DNA of 55,333 bases from Synechococcales cyanobacterium GL140_1_metabinner_5_sub (GTDB taxonomy: Bacteria; Cyanobacteriota; Cyanobacteriia; Cyanobacteriales; Chamaesiphonaceae): contig JANYHM010000070.1 in assembly GCA_025359065.1 (NCBI GenBank), forward strand, positions 1 to 55,333. The letters are read 5' to 3'. The position numbers and the translations under genes are program-made. Shown piece by piece: positions 40,763-49,484 of this stretch. Positions within the stretch are counted from its first letter, which is position 1; every line of letters starts with the position of its first letter. The notes under the pieces are model-generated. The model searched no databases. It worked only from the letters and a program-made list of their open reading frames with translations, and was not told the DNA's origin.

Positions 40763-41746
40763 ATGAAAGGAAAATCTTTGCCGCCTAACCTGATTATTAT
40801 CTTGGGCAAATTTGTCTGGACAACCATGTGGCAGCTCATGATGTCTAAGCTAGCCCCGCGCGATCGCAGCGGAGCCTATCTAAGACCAGCTAGCGAATTT
40901 CATCACCAAATTGGGGATGAGCAATATCCAGCAGCGATCAATCGATATCATCTCTATGTAGGTATGAGTTGTCCTTGGGCACATCGCACCCTGGTGGTGC
41001 GGGCGCTGAAAGGACTGGAGAATGCAGTGTCAGTAACAACAGTGGTGGCCTCGGCAGAGTCTGGGGGGTGGATGTTGCCAGATGGAAGCCAGACTTTGGC
41101 TGATGTGTATAGATCGGCTCAACCAGGTTATCAGGGGCGCTGCACGGTGCCGATGCTGTGGGATAAGCAGACTAAGAGCATTCTGAACAACGAAAGCGCT
41201 GAAATTATTGTGATTTTAAATTCGGCTCTGAATGAGTTTGCTCAGCATCCTGAGCTAGACTTGTATCCAGAAGATTTAAGAGCACAGATCGATCAGTGGA
41301 ACGAAAAAATCTATGGCTCAGTAAATAATGGTGTGTATCGCTGTGGCTTTGCCCAAACCCAGGCGGCCTATGATGTGGCCTGCGAAGAATTGTTTACGAT
41401 GCTGAATGAACTCGATCGATCACTGTCAAATACTCAATATTTATGTGGCGATCGGCTGACTCTGGCTGATGTGCGATTGTTTACCACATTGATTCGGTTT
41501 GACATTGTTTATTTTGGCTTGTTTAAGTGCGATCGGCAGCGCATCCAAGATTATCAATACTTAGGAGCCTATCTTCGGGATCTCTATCAGCATCCGGGAA
41601 TTGCTGATACCTGCAACTTAGAGAGTATCAAACAAGATTACTATGGCAACCTGTTTCCGTTGAATCCTGGTGGAATTATTCCGGCGGGCAGTGGGTTTGA
41701 GGAGCTATTGCAAACACATGGTCGAAAATCGCTCATACCTACTTGA
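40763..41746 (+). CDS. Glutathionyl-hydroquinone reductase (Xi-class GST)
   Basis: Glutathione-dependent reductase acting on glutathionyl-(hydro)quinones. Residues about 60-75 carry the Xi-class active site MSCPWAHRTL with catalytic Cys; the GST N-domain ends with NNESAEIIVILNSAL, and the all-helical C-domain has CGDRLTLADVRLFTTLIRFD. 327 residues. Start at ATG 40763 (MKGKSLPP); a GTG at 40754 extends it by three residues. In phototrophs it may recycle quinone adducts, relevant beside tocopherol metabolism only by function, not by operon. Confidence 0.9.
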   Translation: MKGKSLPPNLIIILGKFVWTTMWQLMMSKLAPRDRSGAYLRPASEFHHQIGDEQYPAAINRYHLYVGMSCPWAHRTLVVRALKGLENAVSVTTVVASAESGGWMLPDGSQTLADVYRSAQPGYQGRCTVPMLWDKQTKSILNNESAEIIVILNSALNEFAQHPELDLYPEDLRAQIDQWNEKIYGSVNNGVYRCGFAQTQAAYDVACEELFTMLNELDRSLSNTQYLCGDRLTLADVRLFTTLIRFDIVYFGLFKCDRQRIQDYQYLGAYLRDLYQHPGIADTCNLESIKQDYYGNLFPLNPGGIIPAGSGFEELLQTHGRKSLIPT

Positions 41747-41819
41747 TCTAACTTTCCATGCAAGGAGAAGTAGATAATCAAGGCAATCATGAGAAATATT
41801 CAAATCTAGGCTTTTCACT

Positions 41820-42047
41820 ATGTGGCGCGTAACCATTCAATGTTCTGATGATAGCTGGCGGGTGCAGGGTGCCGCATTTAAAATCATTGCCGATAAGTAT
41901 CCAGCGACCTTGATCTCTTCCAAAAAAATGCCAGGAGACGATCGAAGAATTATGGCTTATCAACTCGAAGATGTCAGTGATGCAGATGCCTTTGTAGAGG
42001 AATGCTCTGGTTTAGATGGTTTTGTCGCAATGTTTGAATCACTGTAA
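41820..42047 (+). CDS. Small hypothetical protein
   Basis: 75 residues (MWRVTIQCSDDSWRVQGAAF...). The predicted pattern beta-alpha-beta-beta-alpha-beta resembles a single ferredoxin-like or ACT-like fold, but I do not recognise a family. It starts 73 bp after the glutathionyl-hydroquinone reductase gene, and is followed by a hairpin, so it may be the second gene of that transcript. Confidence 0.55.
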   Translation: MWRVTIQCSDDSWRVQGAAFKIIADKYPATLISSKKMPGDDRRIMAYQLEDVSDADAFVEECSGLDGFVAMFESL

Positions 42048-42061
42048 GTACAGATATCAAA

Positions 42062-42089
42062 AGAGCCAAAACAAGATTGTCTTGGCTCT
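42062..42089. terminator. Hairpin after small hypothetical gene
   Basis: AGAGCCAA and TTGGCTCT form an 8-bp stem, extended by three more pairs past one mismatch, with loop AGAT. It starts 14 bp past the stop. No strong T-run, so it is a weaker terminator candidate; it could serve the small minus-strand ORF as well. Confidence 0.5.
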
Positions 42090-42120
42090 GAGCTTTGACT
42101 GAAGGTGTTTTCGCTAACAG

Positions 42121-42324
42121 TCAGATAGCAGACTGACGGATTGGTGATGTAAATCTACCGGTGGTTTTGACAGGGAAAGCTGGAGTGAAAACCTTCTCCA
42201 TCGATATCTGTCCCCAGGTTGATGAATTCAAAGCTGTAGGGTTAAACTGTCCAATCATGGCTGCGAGTAAGCAAAGATTCGGTAAAAGATGCCACCATCC
42301 ATTCAAATAGTCATGTTGTTTCAT
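42121..42324 (-). CDS. Possible small membrane/secreted protein
   Basis: 67 residues from ATG 42324, which is preceded by GGGGAG at seven bases. The sequence MKQHDYLNGWWHLLPNLCLL has a hydrophobic stretch at 9-25 consistent with a signal peptide or a single membrane anchor, then a short polar tail (ending SPIRQSAI). I do not recognise a family. The good ribosome binding site, hydrophobic stretch and hairpin beyond its stop argue for a gene; its size and lack of known relatives argue against. Confidence 0.4.
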   Translation of the reverse strand: MKQHDYLNGWWHLLPNLCLLAAMIGQFNPTALNSSTWGQISMEKVFTPAFPVKTTGRFTSPIRQSAI

Positions 42325-42507
42325 CAATATACTCCCCAATGGTGAATCCCCATGGCTTTAGTAGATTTCATGCACTAATAATAAAACATTAAATCAATCA
42401 GAATCGTATAGATAGGCACCTGTTCATTGTTTTCTTTAGCTGTATCAATAACGAGCAAAATTTCTATCAGAAATAACGATGTATTGAATGCCTGGATTAG
42501 CTTTGTT

Positions 42508-42548
42508 TTTTTACAGCGCTCAACCGTAATAAAAAAGCACTGTAAAAA
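42508..42548. terminator. Terminator-like inverted repeat
   Basis: Thirteen-base arms TTTTTACAGCGCT and AGCACTGTAAAAA, one mismatch, 15-base loop, with T- and A-runs on the outer sides. No gene ends near it, so it may end an unannotated transcript or be a relic. Confidence 0.45.
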
Positions 42549-42565
42549 TGTGTGCTGCTACACAT
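42548..42565. promoter_or_regulatory. Crp/NtcA-like palindrome upstream of nrtA
   Basis: ATGTGT-GCTGCT-ACACAT is a perfect inverted repeat, i.e. TGTG-N8-CACA. Cyanobacterial NtcA prefers GTA-N8-TAC and SyCRP1 TGTGA-N6-TCACA; this site has the spacing of that regulator family but the bases of neither exactly. It is 522 bp ahead of the nrtA start. Confidence 0.35.
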
Positions 42566-43087
42566 CCACCTTTAATCTTAATTCATCGGCATAGATGAAA
42601 TTTGGTTGGATTTACGAAAATTTTGCTTGCTGACTACTACAAGCTCTGTTCCTGTCATTGTCCTGTCGAAGAGGAGCAGGATAGATCGATCGAACCACCT
42701 TAACCAATTTCAATCAGCAAATACTTAGGTCTGGCAGGCCAGAGAACCTATAAATTACGCCTGGAATACTTTGCTCAAGCCATATCCACCAGTGATCAGT
42801 GAATCGAAATCACCTTAGCCATAGAAAAACTTATAGATTTTATTCGATATTCATTAGTAAAAAATGCGACCTTCCTCTATACATAGAGAAAAATATGCGA
42901 TAAGCTTGAATGCAAGTTGATTGAATCTATGGATTGAGTCACCAAACTCAGTGCCTAGGTAGATTTGTCAATTATCCATAGTTAAAAATCTATTGTTTAC
43001 AATTATTTAACTCTATCGATACCATTTCTTCCTGGAGTTGGTGCCGATCGCTTTATATTTCACCGAATATCTATAAGGAGCAACAAT

Positions 43088-44404
43088 ATGAAACATCTGG
43101 CGAATAACCTTTCCCGCCGTAAATTTATTCTTACTACTGGGGCAACCGCAATTGGTGGGTTGTTGCTAAAAGGATGTAGTCCCTCCAATAATCAATCAGC
43201 CACCTACGCCAATATCAATGGCAGTGGCATTGAAATAACCAAGGCTCGAATTGGTTTCATTGGTCAAACGGATGCTGCACCATTGGTAATTGCCAAAGTA
43301 AAAGAGCTGTTTAAAAAATATGGTGTTCCAGATGTGGAGCTGGTTAAACAACCATCTTGGGCAGTTACTAGAGATAACCTGCAAATTGGTTCCGCTGGCG
43401 GCGGACTTGATGGAGCAATGCTTTTAAGTCCAATGCCCTATCACATGAGCATGGGAACTATCACTGTCAACAACAAAAAGCTGCCCATGTACATAGTGGC
43501 CAGAATGAATACTGGTGGCCAAGGAATTTCATTGGGCAATCTCTATCGAGATGCTAACGTGGGGTTAGATTCTTCTAAGCTCAAAGATCGGGTTGATCGA
43601 CAGAAAGCAGCCGGTAACTATTTGCGCTTTGCCCATACTTTTAAAGGTGGCAACAGTGATTTATTGTTGCGCTATTGGTTGGCCTCTGGCGGAATTAATC
43701 CTGATAAAGACGTGATTAGTTTGGTAGTGCCCGGTTCTCAGTTAGTGCCTAATATTAAAGTCAATAGCGTTGATGGCTTTTGCGTGGGCGATCCCTGGCA
43801 CGTGCGATTAATCAACCAGAAACTTGGCTATAGCGCCCTAGTGACCAATGAATTATGGCAAAATCACCCCGAAAAAGCTTTATCTTTTCGGAGCGATTGG
43901 GTCGATCGGCATCCAAATGCCACAAAAGCAATTGTGCAAGCCTTAATGGAAGCCCAGCAATGGTGTGACAAACCAGAAAATAGGTTGGAAATGGCCAAAG
44001 ATATTTCGGCACCAGAATGGGCAAAAGTCCCAGTCAAAGATGTCCAAGATCGCCTCACTGGCCGGATTGATTACGGTAGTAGCCGTCCCACAGTAGAAAA
44101 AAGTCCAAATATCATGCGCTACTGGGATAACTACGCTAGCTATCCTTTCAAAAGCCATGATCTGTGGTTCTTAACTGAGAATGTACGCTGGGGTCAAATT
44201 CCGCAAAATACTGATCTGAAACAGATAATCGATCGGGTAAACCGCGAAGATATCTGGCGAGCCGCCGCCAAAGACCTCAAGTTAGCAGCCGCCCAAATTC
44301 CAGCAACCACCTCCCGAGGAATTGAAACATTCTTCGATGGTGTCAAATTCGACCCCGAAAATCCTAGCAAATACTTACAAAGCCTAAAAATCAAACAGGT
44401 TTAA
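43088..44404 (+). CDS. nrtA: NrtA/CmpA-family anion-binding lipoprotein
   Basis: Solute-binding protein of the nitrate/nitrite or bicarbonate ABC importer; 438 residues. A Tat-like SRRKFIL precedes a lipobox-type GLLLKGC (Cys30). The body fits NrtA better than CmpA: FDYG-like 'RIDYGSS' block, and HPEKALSFRSDW, where Lys263 corresponds to the nitrate-contacting Lys that is Glu in CmpA. Trp91 and Gln145 of the pocket also appear. However the family 'G-G-T-H-D-L-W-L-R-Y-W' reads GGNSDLLLRYW, so the predicted nitrate-binding His is Ser190. Ligand therefore uncertain. It is first of nrtABCD; AAGGAG precedes the start. Confidence 0.87.
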   Translation: MKHLANNLSRRKFILTTGATAIGGLLLKGCSPSNNQSATYANINGSGIEITKARIGFIGQTDAAPLVIAKVKELFKKYGVPDVELVKQPSWAVTRDNLQIGSAGGGLDGAMLLSPMPYHMSMGTITVNNKKLPMYIVARMNTGGQGISLGNLYRDANVGLDSSKLKDRVDRQKAAGNYLRFAHTFKGGNSDLLLRYWLASGGINPDKDVISLVVPGSQLVPNIKVNSVDGFCVGDPWHVRLINQKLGYSALVTNELWQNHPEKALSFRSDWVDRHPNATKAIVQALMEAQQWCDKPENRLEMAKDISAPEWAKVPVKDVQDRLTGRIDYGSSRPTVEKSPNIMRYWDNYASYPFKSHDLWFLTENVRWGQIPQNTDLKQIIDRVNREDIWRAAAKDLKLAAAQIPATTSRGIETFFDGVKFDPENPSKYLQSLKIKQV

Positions 44405-44572
44405 ATAGTCTAAGAGTCCAGTCTAAAAATCTACCGTAGAGCGGGCTGCTATTGAGCAGAGTCGAAATACTGCCCACGAACTAAAATCTAAGCTTTTCAC
44501 TAGCGAGCAATGCTCACAAAGTAAGATTCAAATTCACTACTCATCTAACCTTTAAATTACAGGAAAATCATC

Positions 44573-45403
44573 ATGGCCAGAGCTGTCAACAATCGCTATC
44601 AACCCAATTTAATCAATAGATTATTGAGCAACAAAAAAACCAGAAAGGTTATTGCCCCCATCATAGCCGCAACCTTCTTTTTAATCATCTGGCAATTGCT
44701 CACCCTCAGTCCTGATGCAAATCTACCCAGTCCAATCAAGGTAATTCAACAAACCTGGGAGCTAATCATTAATCCTTTCTTTGACAAAGGAGCCAACAAC
44801 AAAGGACTATTTTGGCAGATTTGGGCTAGCTTACAGCGGGTAATCCAGGGTTTTGCCTTAGCGGCCATTGTAGGAATTTCAGTAGGAATTATTGTCGGAA
44901 CTAGTGAGTTTCTTTTTGATGCTCTAGATCCAATCTTCCAGGTACTGCGAACTATTCCACCCTTAGCTTGGTTGCCAATTTCCTTAGCAGCTTTCCAGCA
45001 GTCCAATCCATCCGCGATTTTTGTGATTTTCATTACCTCGGTGTGGCCAATTATCATCAACACGATCGCCGGTGTTCAACAAATCCCCCAAGATTACGTG
45101 AATGTCTCGAAAGTTCTTCAACTATCCCGCAAAGAATACTTTTTAGAAGTAGTCTTTCCTGCAACTGTTCCCTACATTTTTACTGGTTTAAGAATCGGCA
45201 TTGGTCTATCTTGGTTGGCGATCGTCGCTGCCGAAATGCTAATCGGCGGAGTAGGTATTGGTTTCTTCATCTGGGATGCCTGGAACGCCGCAAATGTCAG
45301 CCAAATTATCATTGCACTGCTTTACGTAGGATTGGTAGGTTTGATGTTAGATAAGCTAATTGCTTTTATTGCGACCAAAGTAGTCCCTGACGAAAAGAAA
45401 TAG
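44573..45403 (+). CDS. nrtB: Nitrate/bicarbonate-type ABC transporter permease
   Basis: 276 residues, about six membrane segments. Binding-protein-dependent permease of the NrtB/CmpB/SsuC group: RTIPPLAWLPISLAAFQ, the EAA loop region RKEYFLEVVFPATVPYIFTGLRIGIGLSW and AEMLIGGVGIGFFIWDAWN. It sits between the binding protein and the first ATPase, 168 bp after nrtA and 131 bp before nrtC, unusually wide gaps for such an operon. Confidence 0.92.
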   Translation: MARAVNNRYQPNLINRLLSNKKTRKVIAPIIAATFFLIIWQLLTLSPDANLPSPIKVIQQTWELIINPFFDKGANNKGLFWQIWASLQRVIQGFALAAIVGISVGIIVGTSEFLFDALDPIFQVLRTIPPLAWLPISLAAFQQSNPSAIFVIFITSVWPIIINTIAGVQQIPQDYVNVSKVLQLSRKEYFLEVVFPATVPYIFTGLRIGIGLSWLAIVAAEMLIGGVGIGFFIWDAWNAANVSQIIIALLYVGLVGLMLDKLIAFIATKVVPDEKK

Positions 45404-45426
45404 CTCATAAAGCAAACATTTTGTAG

Positions 45427-45443
45427 GGTGGGCAATGCCCACC
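45427..45443. repeat. GGTGGGCA palindromic repeat between nrtB and nrtC
   Basis: GGTGGGCA-A-TGCCCACC, an 8-bp stem with one centre base, preceded by GTAG. I recall this TAGGGTGGGC...GCCCACC palindrome as a widely dispersed repeat in cyanobacterial genomes. Its position between two operon genes could affect relative expression. Confidence 0.6.
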
Positions 45444-45534
45444 ACCTAAGGTCTTCTGCTACTCATCGTTTCCTCGATCGCCAAAGACACAATCAAAGAG
45501 ATCAACTCATCAAAAATCATCAGCAGGTAACAAA

Positions 45535-47523
45535 ATGTCAAACTTTGTAGAAGTCAATCAAGTCGATAAAACCTTCGATCTATCCGGTGGAGGTAGCTAT
45601 ATCGCTCTAAAGGGCATTGATTTAAACATCCGACGCGGTGAATTCATTTCATTAATCGGTCACTCTGGCTGTGGTAAATCTACGCTGCTGAACATCATTG
45701 CTGGACTCGATCATGCGAGCGAAGGCGTAGTCTTAGTAGACGATACCCCTGTAACTAAACCCGGCCCCGATCGAATGGTGGTTTTCCAAAACTACTCACT
45801 GTTACCCTGGCTTACAGTCAGAGAAAACATCGCCATGGCCGTTAACAAAGTCCTCACCGGCTTACCGAAGGCCGAAAGAAACGAAATCATTGAACAACAT
45901 ATTGATATCGTCGGCTTACGAGCGGCTGCTGATAAAAAGCCAGGACAATTATCGGGTGGCATGAAACAACGAGTCTCGATCGCCCGTGCCTTTGCCATTA
46001 AGCCCAAAGTATTGTTGCTAGATGAGCCTTTTGGAGCCTTAGATGCTTTAACCCGAGGCGGTCTACAAGAGCGACTAATTCAAATCTGTGAAGAAAACCA
46101 AGTAACGGCAGTGATGGTGACTCACGATATTGATGAAGCATTGTTGTTGTCCGATCGCATTGTAATGCTGACCAATGGCCCTTCTTCTAAAATCGGTCAA
46201 ATTTTAGATGTAGATATTCCCCGCCCCCGTAAACGGTTAGAGGTGGTAGAACACCCTAGCTACTACAGTTTAAGGAGTGAAATGATCTATTTCCTCAACC
46301 AGCAAAAACGGGTGAAGAAACTTCGCTCTCAAAAAAATACGGTAGTGGCAAGACATGGCCTAGAAAAAGTCAATATTCAACTGGGCTTTGTACCTTTAAC
46401 CGCCTGTGCGCCCCTAGCGATCGCCAAAGAAAAAGGCTTATTTGCCAAACATGGTTTAGATGAAGTGAGTCTAGTCCGAGAATCAAGCTGGCGAGGGATT
46501 GTGGATGGCATCAGTGGCGGCTACATTGATGCCGCTCAAATGCCTTCAGGAATGCCTGCTTGGATGACGCTGGGTGGCAATAACGATAGTCCATTGCCGA
46601 TCGTTACGGCTTTGACTATGGCGCGAAATGGTAATGCCATCACCTTAAAAGAAGAGTTCTATCAACAAAATGTCCGCACTCTGGATGATTTTCATAAATT
46701 TATTGTGGATACTCCTGATAAACAGCACAATTTTGGGATGGTGCATCCATCTTCGATGCATAATTTGCTGCTGCGCTACTGGCTAGCTGCTGGTGGCATT
46801 GACCCCGATAAAGATGTTCACCTAATGACTATTCCTCCTGCCCAAATGGTGGTAGATCTAAAAGCAGGGACAATCGATGGCTATTGTGTGGGTGAACCTT
46901 GGAATTATCGGGCGGCAAAAGAAGGCAAAGGCTTTACGATTGCTTCCGATTTAGGCATTTGGAATGGCCATCCAGGCAAGGTGTTAGGGGTACGAGAAGA
47001 TTGGGCTGCTGCTTATCCCAATACCCATGTAGCCTTGGTAAAAGCCCTCTTAGAAGCCTGTGAATATTGCGCTGACCCGCAAAACGTTGATGAGATTCGG
47101 CAACTGCTCTCGCAGCGCGAATATTTGGGGATGAAGGCCGAATATATCACTCTGGCTGATCCTTTGAATGACAACGGCGTTCACGATCCTCACCAAGAAT
47201 TTGCCCATCCTCAATTTTTTGGCCAAGGTGTAAATCGTCCGAGTCGCACCGAGCAACTATGGATAATTACTCAAATGGCTCGCTGGGGAATCACTCCCTT
47301 CCCGCGCAATTGGGTGGAAGTTTTAGAACGGGTCTGTCGGATGGGGACTTTTAGTACTGCATCCCGCGAATTGGGAATAGATGTGGATTACAGCCGTAGC
47401 CAAATCGAGCTATTTGATGGGGTGAAATTCAATACCGAAGATCCGATCGGTTATCTCAATAGCTTGCCAATCAAGCGATCAATTTCAGTTGCCGAAGTAA
47501 TTTTAGATCATGCAAAGGTGTAA
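45535..47523 (+). CDS. nrtC: ABC transporter ATPase with fused solute-binding domain
   Basis: 662 residues, architecture unique to NrtC/CmpC. Residues 1-255: ABC ATPase with GHSGCGKST (Walker A), LSGGMKQR (signature), LLLDEPFGALD (Walker B) and MVTHDIDEALLLSDR. After a linker, residues 280-655 form a NrtA-like binding domain (LGFVPLTACAPLAIAKEKGLF, HNLLLRYWLAAGGIDPDKDV, DGYCVGEPWNYRAAK, ending FNTEDPIGYLNSL), which in NrtC senses anions in the cytosol to inhibit transport. It ends 2 bp before nrtD. Confidence 0.94.
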   Translation: MSNFVEVNQVDKTFDLSGGGSYIALKGIDLNIRRGEFISLIGHSGCGKSTLLNIIAGLDHASEGVVLVDDTPVTKPGPDRMVVFQNYSLLPWLTVRENIAMAVNKVLTGLPKAERNEIIEQHIDIVGLRAAADKKPGQLSGGMKQRVSIARAFAIKPKVLLLDEPFGALDALTRGGLQERLIQICEENQVTAVMVTHDIDEALLLSDRIVMLTNGPSSKIGQILDVDIPRPRKRLEVVEHPSYYSLRSEMIYFLNQQKRVKKLRSQKNTVVARHGLEKVNIQLGFVPLTACAPLAIAKEKGLFAKHGLDEVSLVRESSWRGIVDGISGGYIDAAQMPSGMPAWMTLGGNNDSPLPIVTALTMARNGNAITLKEEFYQQNVRTLDDFHKFIVDTPDKQHNFGMVHPSSMHNLLLRYWLAAGGIDPDKDVHLMTIPPAQMVVDLKAGTIDGYCVGEPWNYRAAKEGKGFTIASDLGIWNGHPGKVLGVREDWAAAYPNTHVALVKALLEACEYCADPQNVDEIRQLLSQREYLGMKAEYITLADPLNDNGVHDPHQEFAHPQFFGQGVNRPSRTEQLWIITQMARWGITPFPRNWVEVLERVCRMGTFSTASRELGIDVDYSRSQIELFDGVKFNTEDPIGYLNSLPIKRSISVAEVILDHAKV

Positions 47524-47525
47524 TT

Positions 47526-48362
47526 ATGATACAAACTCAAACTAAACTAACTTTAAACCAACGGGTTGTAACGACAGATCCTTTCTTGGTCATTCAAGAT
47601 GTTGCCAAGATTTACCCCACGGCCAAGGGCACTTACACAGTTTTAGAAAACGTGAATTTGGTAGTAAATCAAAGCGAATTTATTTGCTTGATTGGTCACT
47701 CCGGCTGCGGCAAATCTACTTTACTGAATATGATTGCCGGGTTTTCGCAGCCCAGTAAAGGCATTGTGGAATTAAAAGGACAACCAATCACTGAACCTGG
47801 TCCCGATCGAATGATGGTGTTTCAGAACTATGCTCTTTTGCCTTGGAAGAGTGCTTTTGAAAACGTCTACTTGGCAGTAAATTCGGTTTATCCCCATAAA
47901 TCAAAAGCCGAGAAAGTCTCGATCGTCAATGAAAACTTAGCGATGGTAGGACTCTCTGACGCTGCTGATAAAAAGCCTCAGCAGCTTTCGGGTGGAATGC
48001 GCCAGCGGGTTTCGATCGCCCGTGCTCTCTCGATTCGGCCAGAGATCCTGATTTTAGACGAACCCTTTGGGGCTTTGGATCAAATTACTAAAGAGGAACT
48101 TCAAGAAGAGCTAATGAAAATCTGTGGTGAGCAACAGTGTACGGTGCTAATGATTACCCACGATATTGATGAAGCGCTATTTTTAGCCGATCGACTAGTG
48201 ATGATGACCAATGGCCCCGCTGCCAAAATCGGCGAAGTGCTAGACATTCCTTTCGATCGTCCTCGCGATCGAGACCAAATTATGGAAGACCCAGAGTACT
48301 ATAACTTGCGCAACTATGCTCTGGACTTTTTATATCATCGTTTTGCCCATGACGATGAATAA
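47526..48362 (+). CDS. nrtD: Nitrate/bicarbonate-type ABC transporter ATPase
   Basis: 278 residues, stand-alone ABC ATPase partner of NrtC: GHSGCGKST (Walker A), LSGGMRQR (signature), LILDEPFGALD (Walker B), MITHDIDEALFLADR. Start is 2 bp past the nrtC stop. The C-terminus (RDRDQIMEDPEYYNLRNYALDFL) is typical of NrtD/CmpD. Neither nirA, narB nor a LysR-type regulator gene lies next to the operon, so substrate (nitrate, nitrite or bicarbonate) has to be inferred from the binding protein. Confidence 0.93.
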   Translation: MIQTQTKLTLNQRVVTTDPFLVIQDVAKIYPTAKGTYTVLENVNLVVNQSEFICLIGHSGCGKSTLLNMIAGFSQPSKGIVELKGQPITEPGPDRMMVFQNYALLPWKSAFENVYLAVNSVYPHKSKAEKVSIVNENLAMVGLSDAADKKPQQLSGGMRQRVSIARALSIRPEILILDEPFGALDQITKEELQEELMKICGEQQCTVLMITHDIDEALFLADRLVMMTNGPAAKIGEVLDIPFDRPRDRDQIMEDPEYYNLRNYALDFLYHRFAHDDE

Positions 48363-48527
48363 TTTTCATGCAATTCTATGAATACCTCTAATGATTTGCC
48401 AGATTAAGATGTTGCTCAGAGAGTGCTAGAGTTATAAAATCGTCGTCTACAAAGATTAAGATAACTACTTTAGTCTTTGTAAATGTCAACGGCAACTTTG
48501 TAACAACTTAATGAGCTAACAGTCATC

Positions 48528-48998
48528 ATGCGAATACTTAGAAATTTATTGTCGATCATCACTGATGACGAAAAATTTTTACATAGCTTAGAAATCATTG
48601 AGGGATGGGTTTCTAAGCTCCTTTCTGTGGGCATGGTTCTGGTTACTTTTGCAGCGATCGGACATCTGGGCTATTCACTAGTTGAGACCCTACTTACAGT
48701 TCGAGACTATTATGATAATGATAATTTCAACAAGAAACTATTTCAGTTGTTTGGCTTATTTCTGAATGTATTGATTGCACTAGAAATACTAGAAAATATC
48801 ACGGCTTACCTCAAGAAGCACGTTATTCAAGTTGAATTAGTACTCGTAACTTCCTTGATTGCGGTATCTAGAAAAATTATTATTTTGGATTTAGAAAAAA
48901 AAGATAGTAATGACTTAATTGCTCTAGGAGTAGCTTCTCTTGCCCTGTCGGTGAGCTATTTGATCATTCGTCTTTCCAATCGCTCTAGCAGACATTAG
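48528..48998 (+). CDS. PsiE-family membrane protein
   Basis: 156 residues with four predicted membrane helices. The phosphate-starvation-inducible PsiE pattern is visible in the first helix region, in 'L-F-G-L-F-L-N-V-L-I-A-L-E-I-L-E-N-I-T-A-Y-L' and in VELVLVTSLIAVSRKIIILD. Function of the family is not established; the name derives from E. coli expression. It stands alone, 165 bp after nrtD. Confidence 0.85.
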   Translation: MRILRNLLSIITDDEKFLHSLEIIEGWVSKLLSVGMVLVTFAAIGHLGYSLVETLLTVRDYYDNDNFNKKLFQLFGLFLNVLIALEILENITAYLKKHVIQVELVLVTSLIAVSRKIIILDLEKKDSNDLIALGVASLALSVSYLIIRLSNRSSRH

Positions 48999-49044
48999 AG
49001 TTGTCGGGAAACAAGAATGGCTATGGGATTGGATTTCATTAGAT

Positions 49045-49464
49045 TCATGCGGTTTTCAAATAAAAATTCCATAGTCCTGTCGCTATTAGCATTAACTGAT
49101 CATCAAAACCAGTTTTACGATTTCTGTAAATTGATACAACACAGTTATATCGTTTGATGCCAGCATGAGCATGTTCACATTTTACTCGTTTGCTGCTCAA
49201 TGCTTTATTTTCCTCTTTTTGTTTCTCTGTCAAACCTTTTCCTCTGGGCTTTTTATGTGGTAAGTGGATATTCTCAAATTCATTTTGCAATCCTTGAAAT
49301 CCCAAATCACCTTCTATAGGAATCTCTCCTGGTATGTGTTCTACTATTTTTTCCTCATAAGCCTCTGTAAAACTTGGCAACATCTCTTCAAACGATTTGA
49401 GATTCATTCCAGTCATTGCTCGCATCAAACGGTCTTGTGCAAGGATATGCTCTAGATTTAGCAT
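49045..49464 (-). pseudogene. IS5-type DDE transposase remnant with internal deletion
   Basis: The 139-residue frame joins two separate parts of a DDE_Tnp_4-type (IS5-superfamily) transposase. Residues 1-40 (LEHILAQDRLMRAMTGMNLK, SFEEMLPSFTEAYEE) are the normal N-terminus; from about 45 on (IPIEGDLGFQGLQNEFENIH, LPHKKPRG, ...CEHAHAGIKRYNCVVSIYRN, MLIATGLWNFYL) it is the C-terminal end of the catalytic domain. About 135 residues, including the first catalytic Asp, are missing yet the frame is intact. It lies 20 bp from the malic enzyme stop, so its own outer end there is largely lost. Confidence 0.85.
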
Positions 49465-49484
49465 TAGGCATAATTTATGACCGA

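Larger units (their letters stand above)
42325..43087. other. 763-bp non-coding region upstream of nrtA
   Basis: The longest gene-free stretch in the window. It holds a terminator-like inverted repeat (42508-42548), an Crp/NtcA-like palindrome (42548-42565), a small hairpin TCTGGC-AG-GCCAGA (42731-42744), a palindrome CTCTAT-AC-ATAGAG (42875-42888), and a 5' leader with AAGGAG just before the nrtA start. Both the small minus-strand ORF and nrtA probably have promoters here. I find no canonical GTA-N8-TAC NtcA site. Confidence 0.5.

Noticed and set aside
43088-48362. Calling the operon cmpABCD (bicarbonate)
   Set aside because: HPEK and the 'DYG' block of the binding protein resemble NrtA more than CmpA. 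Substrate still left open.
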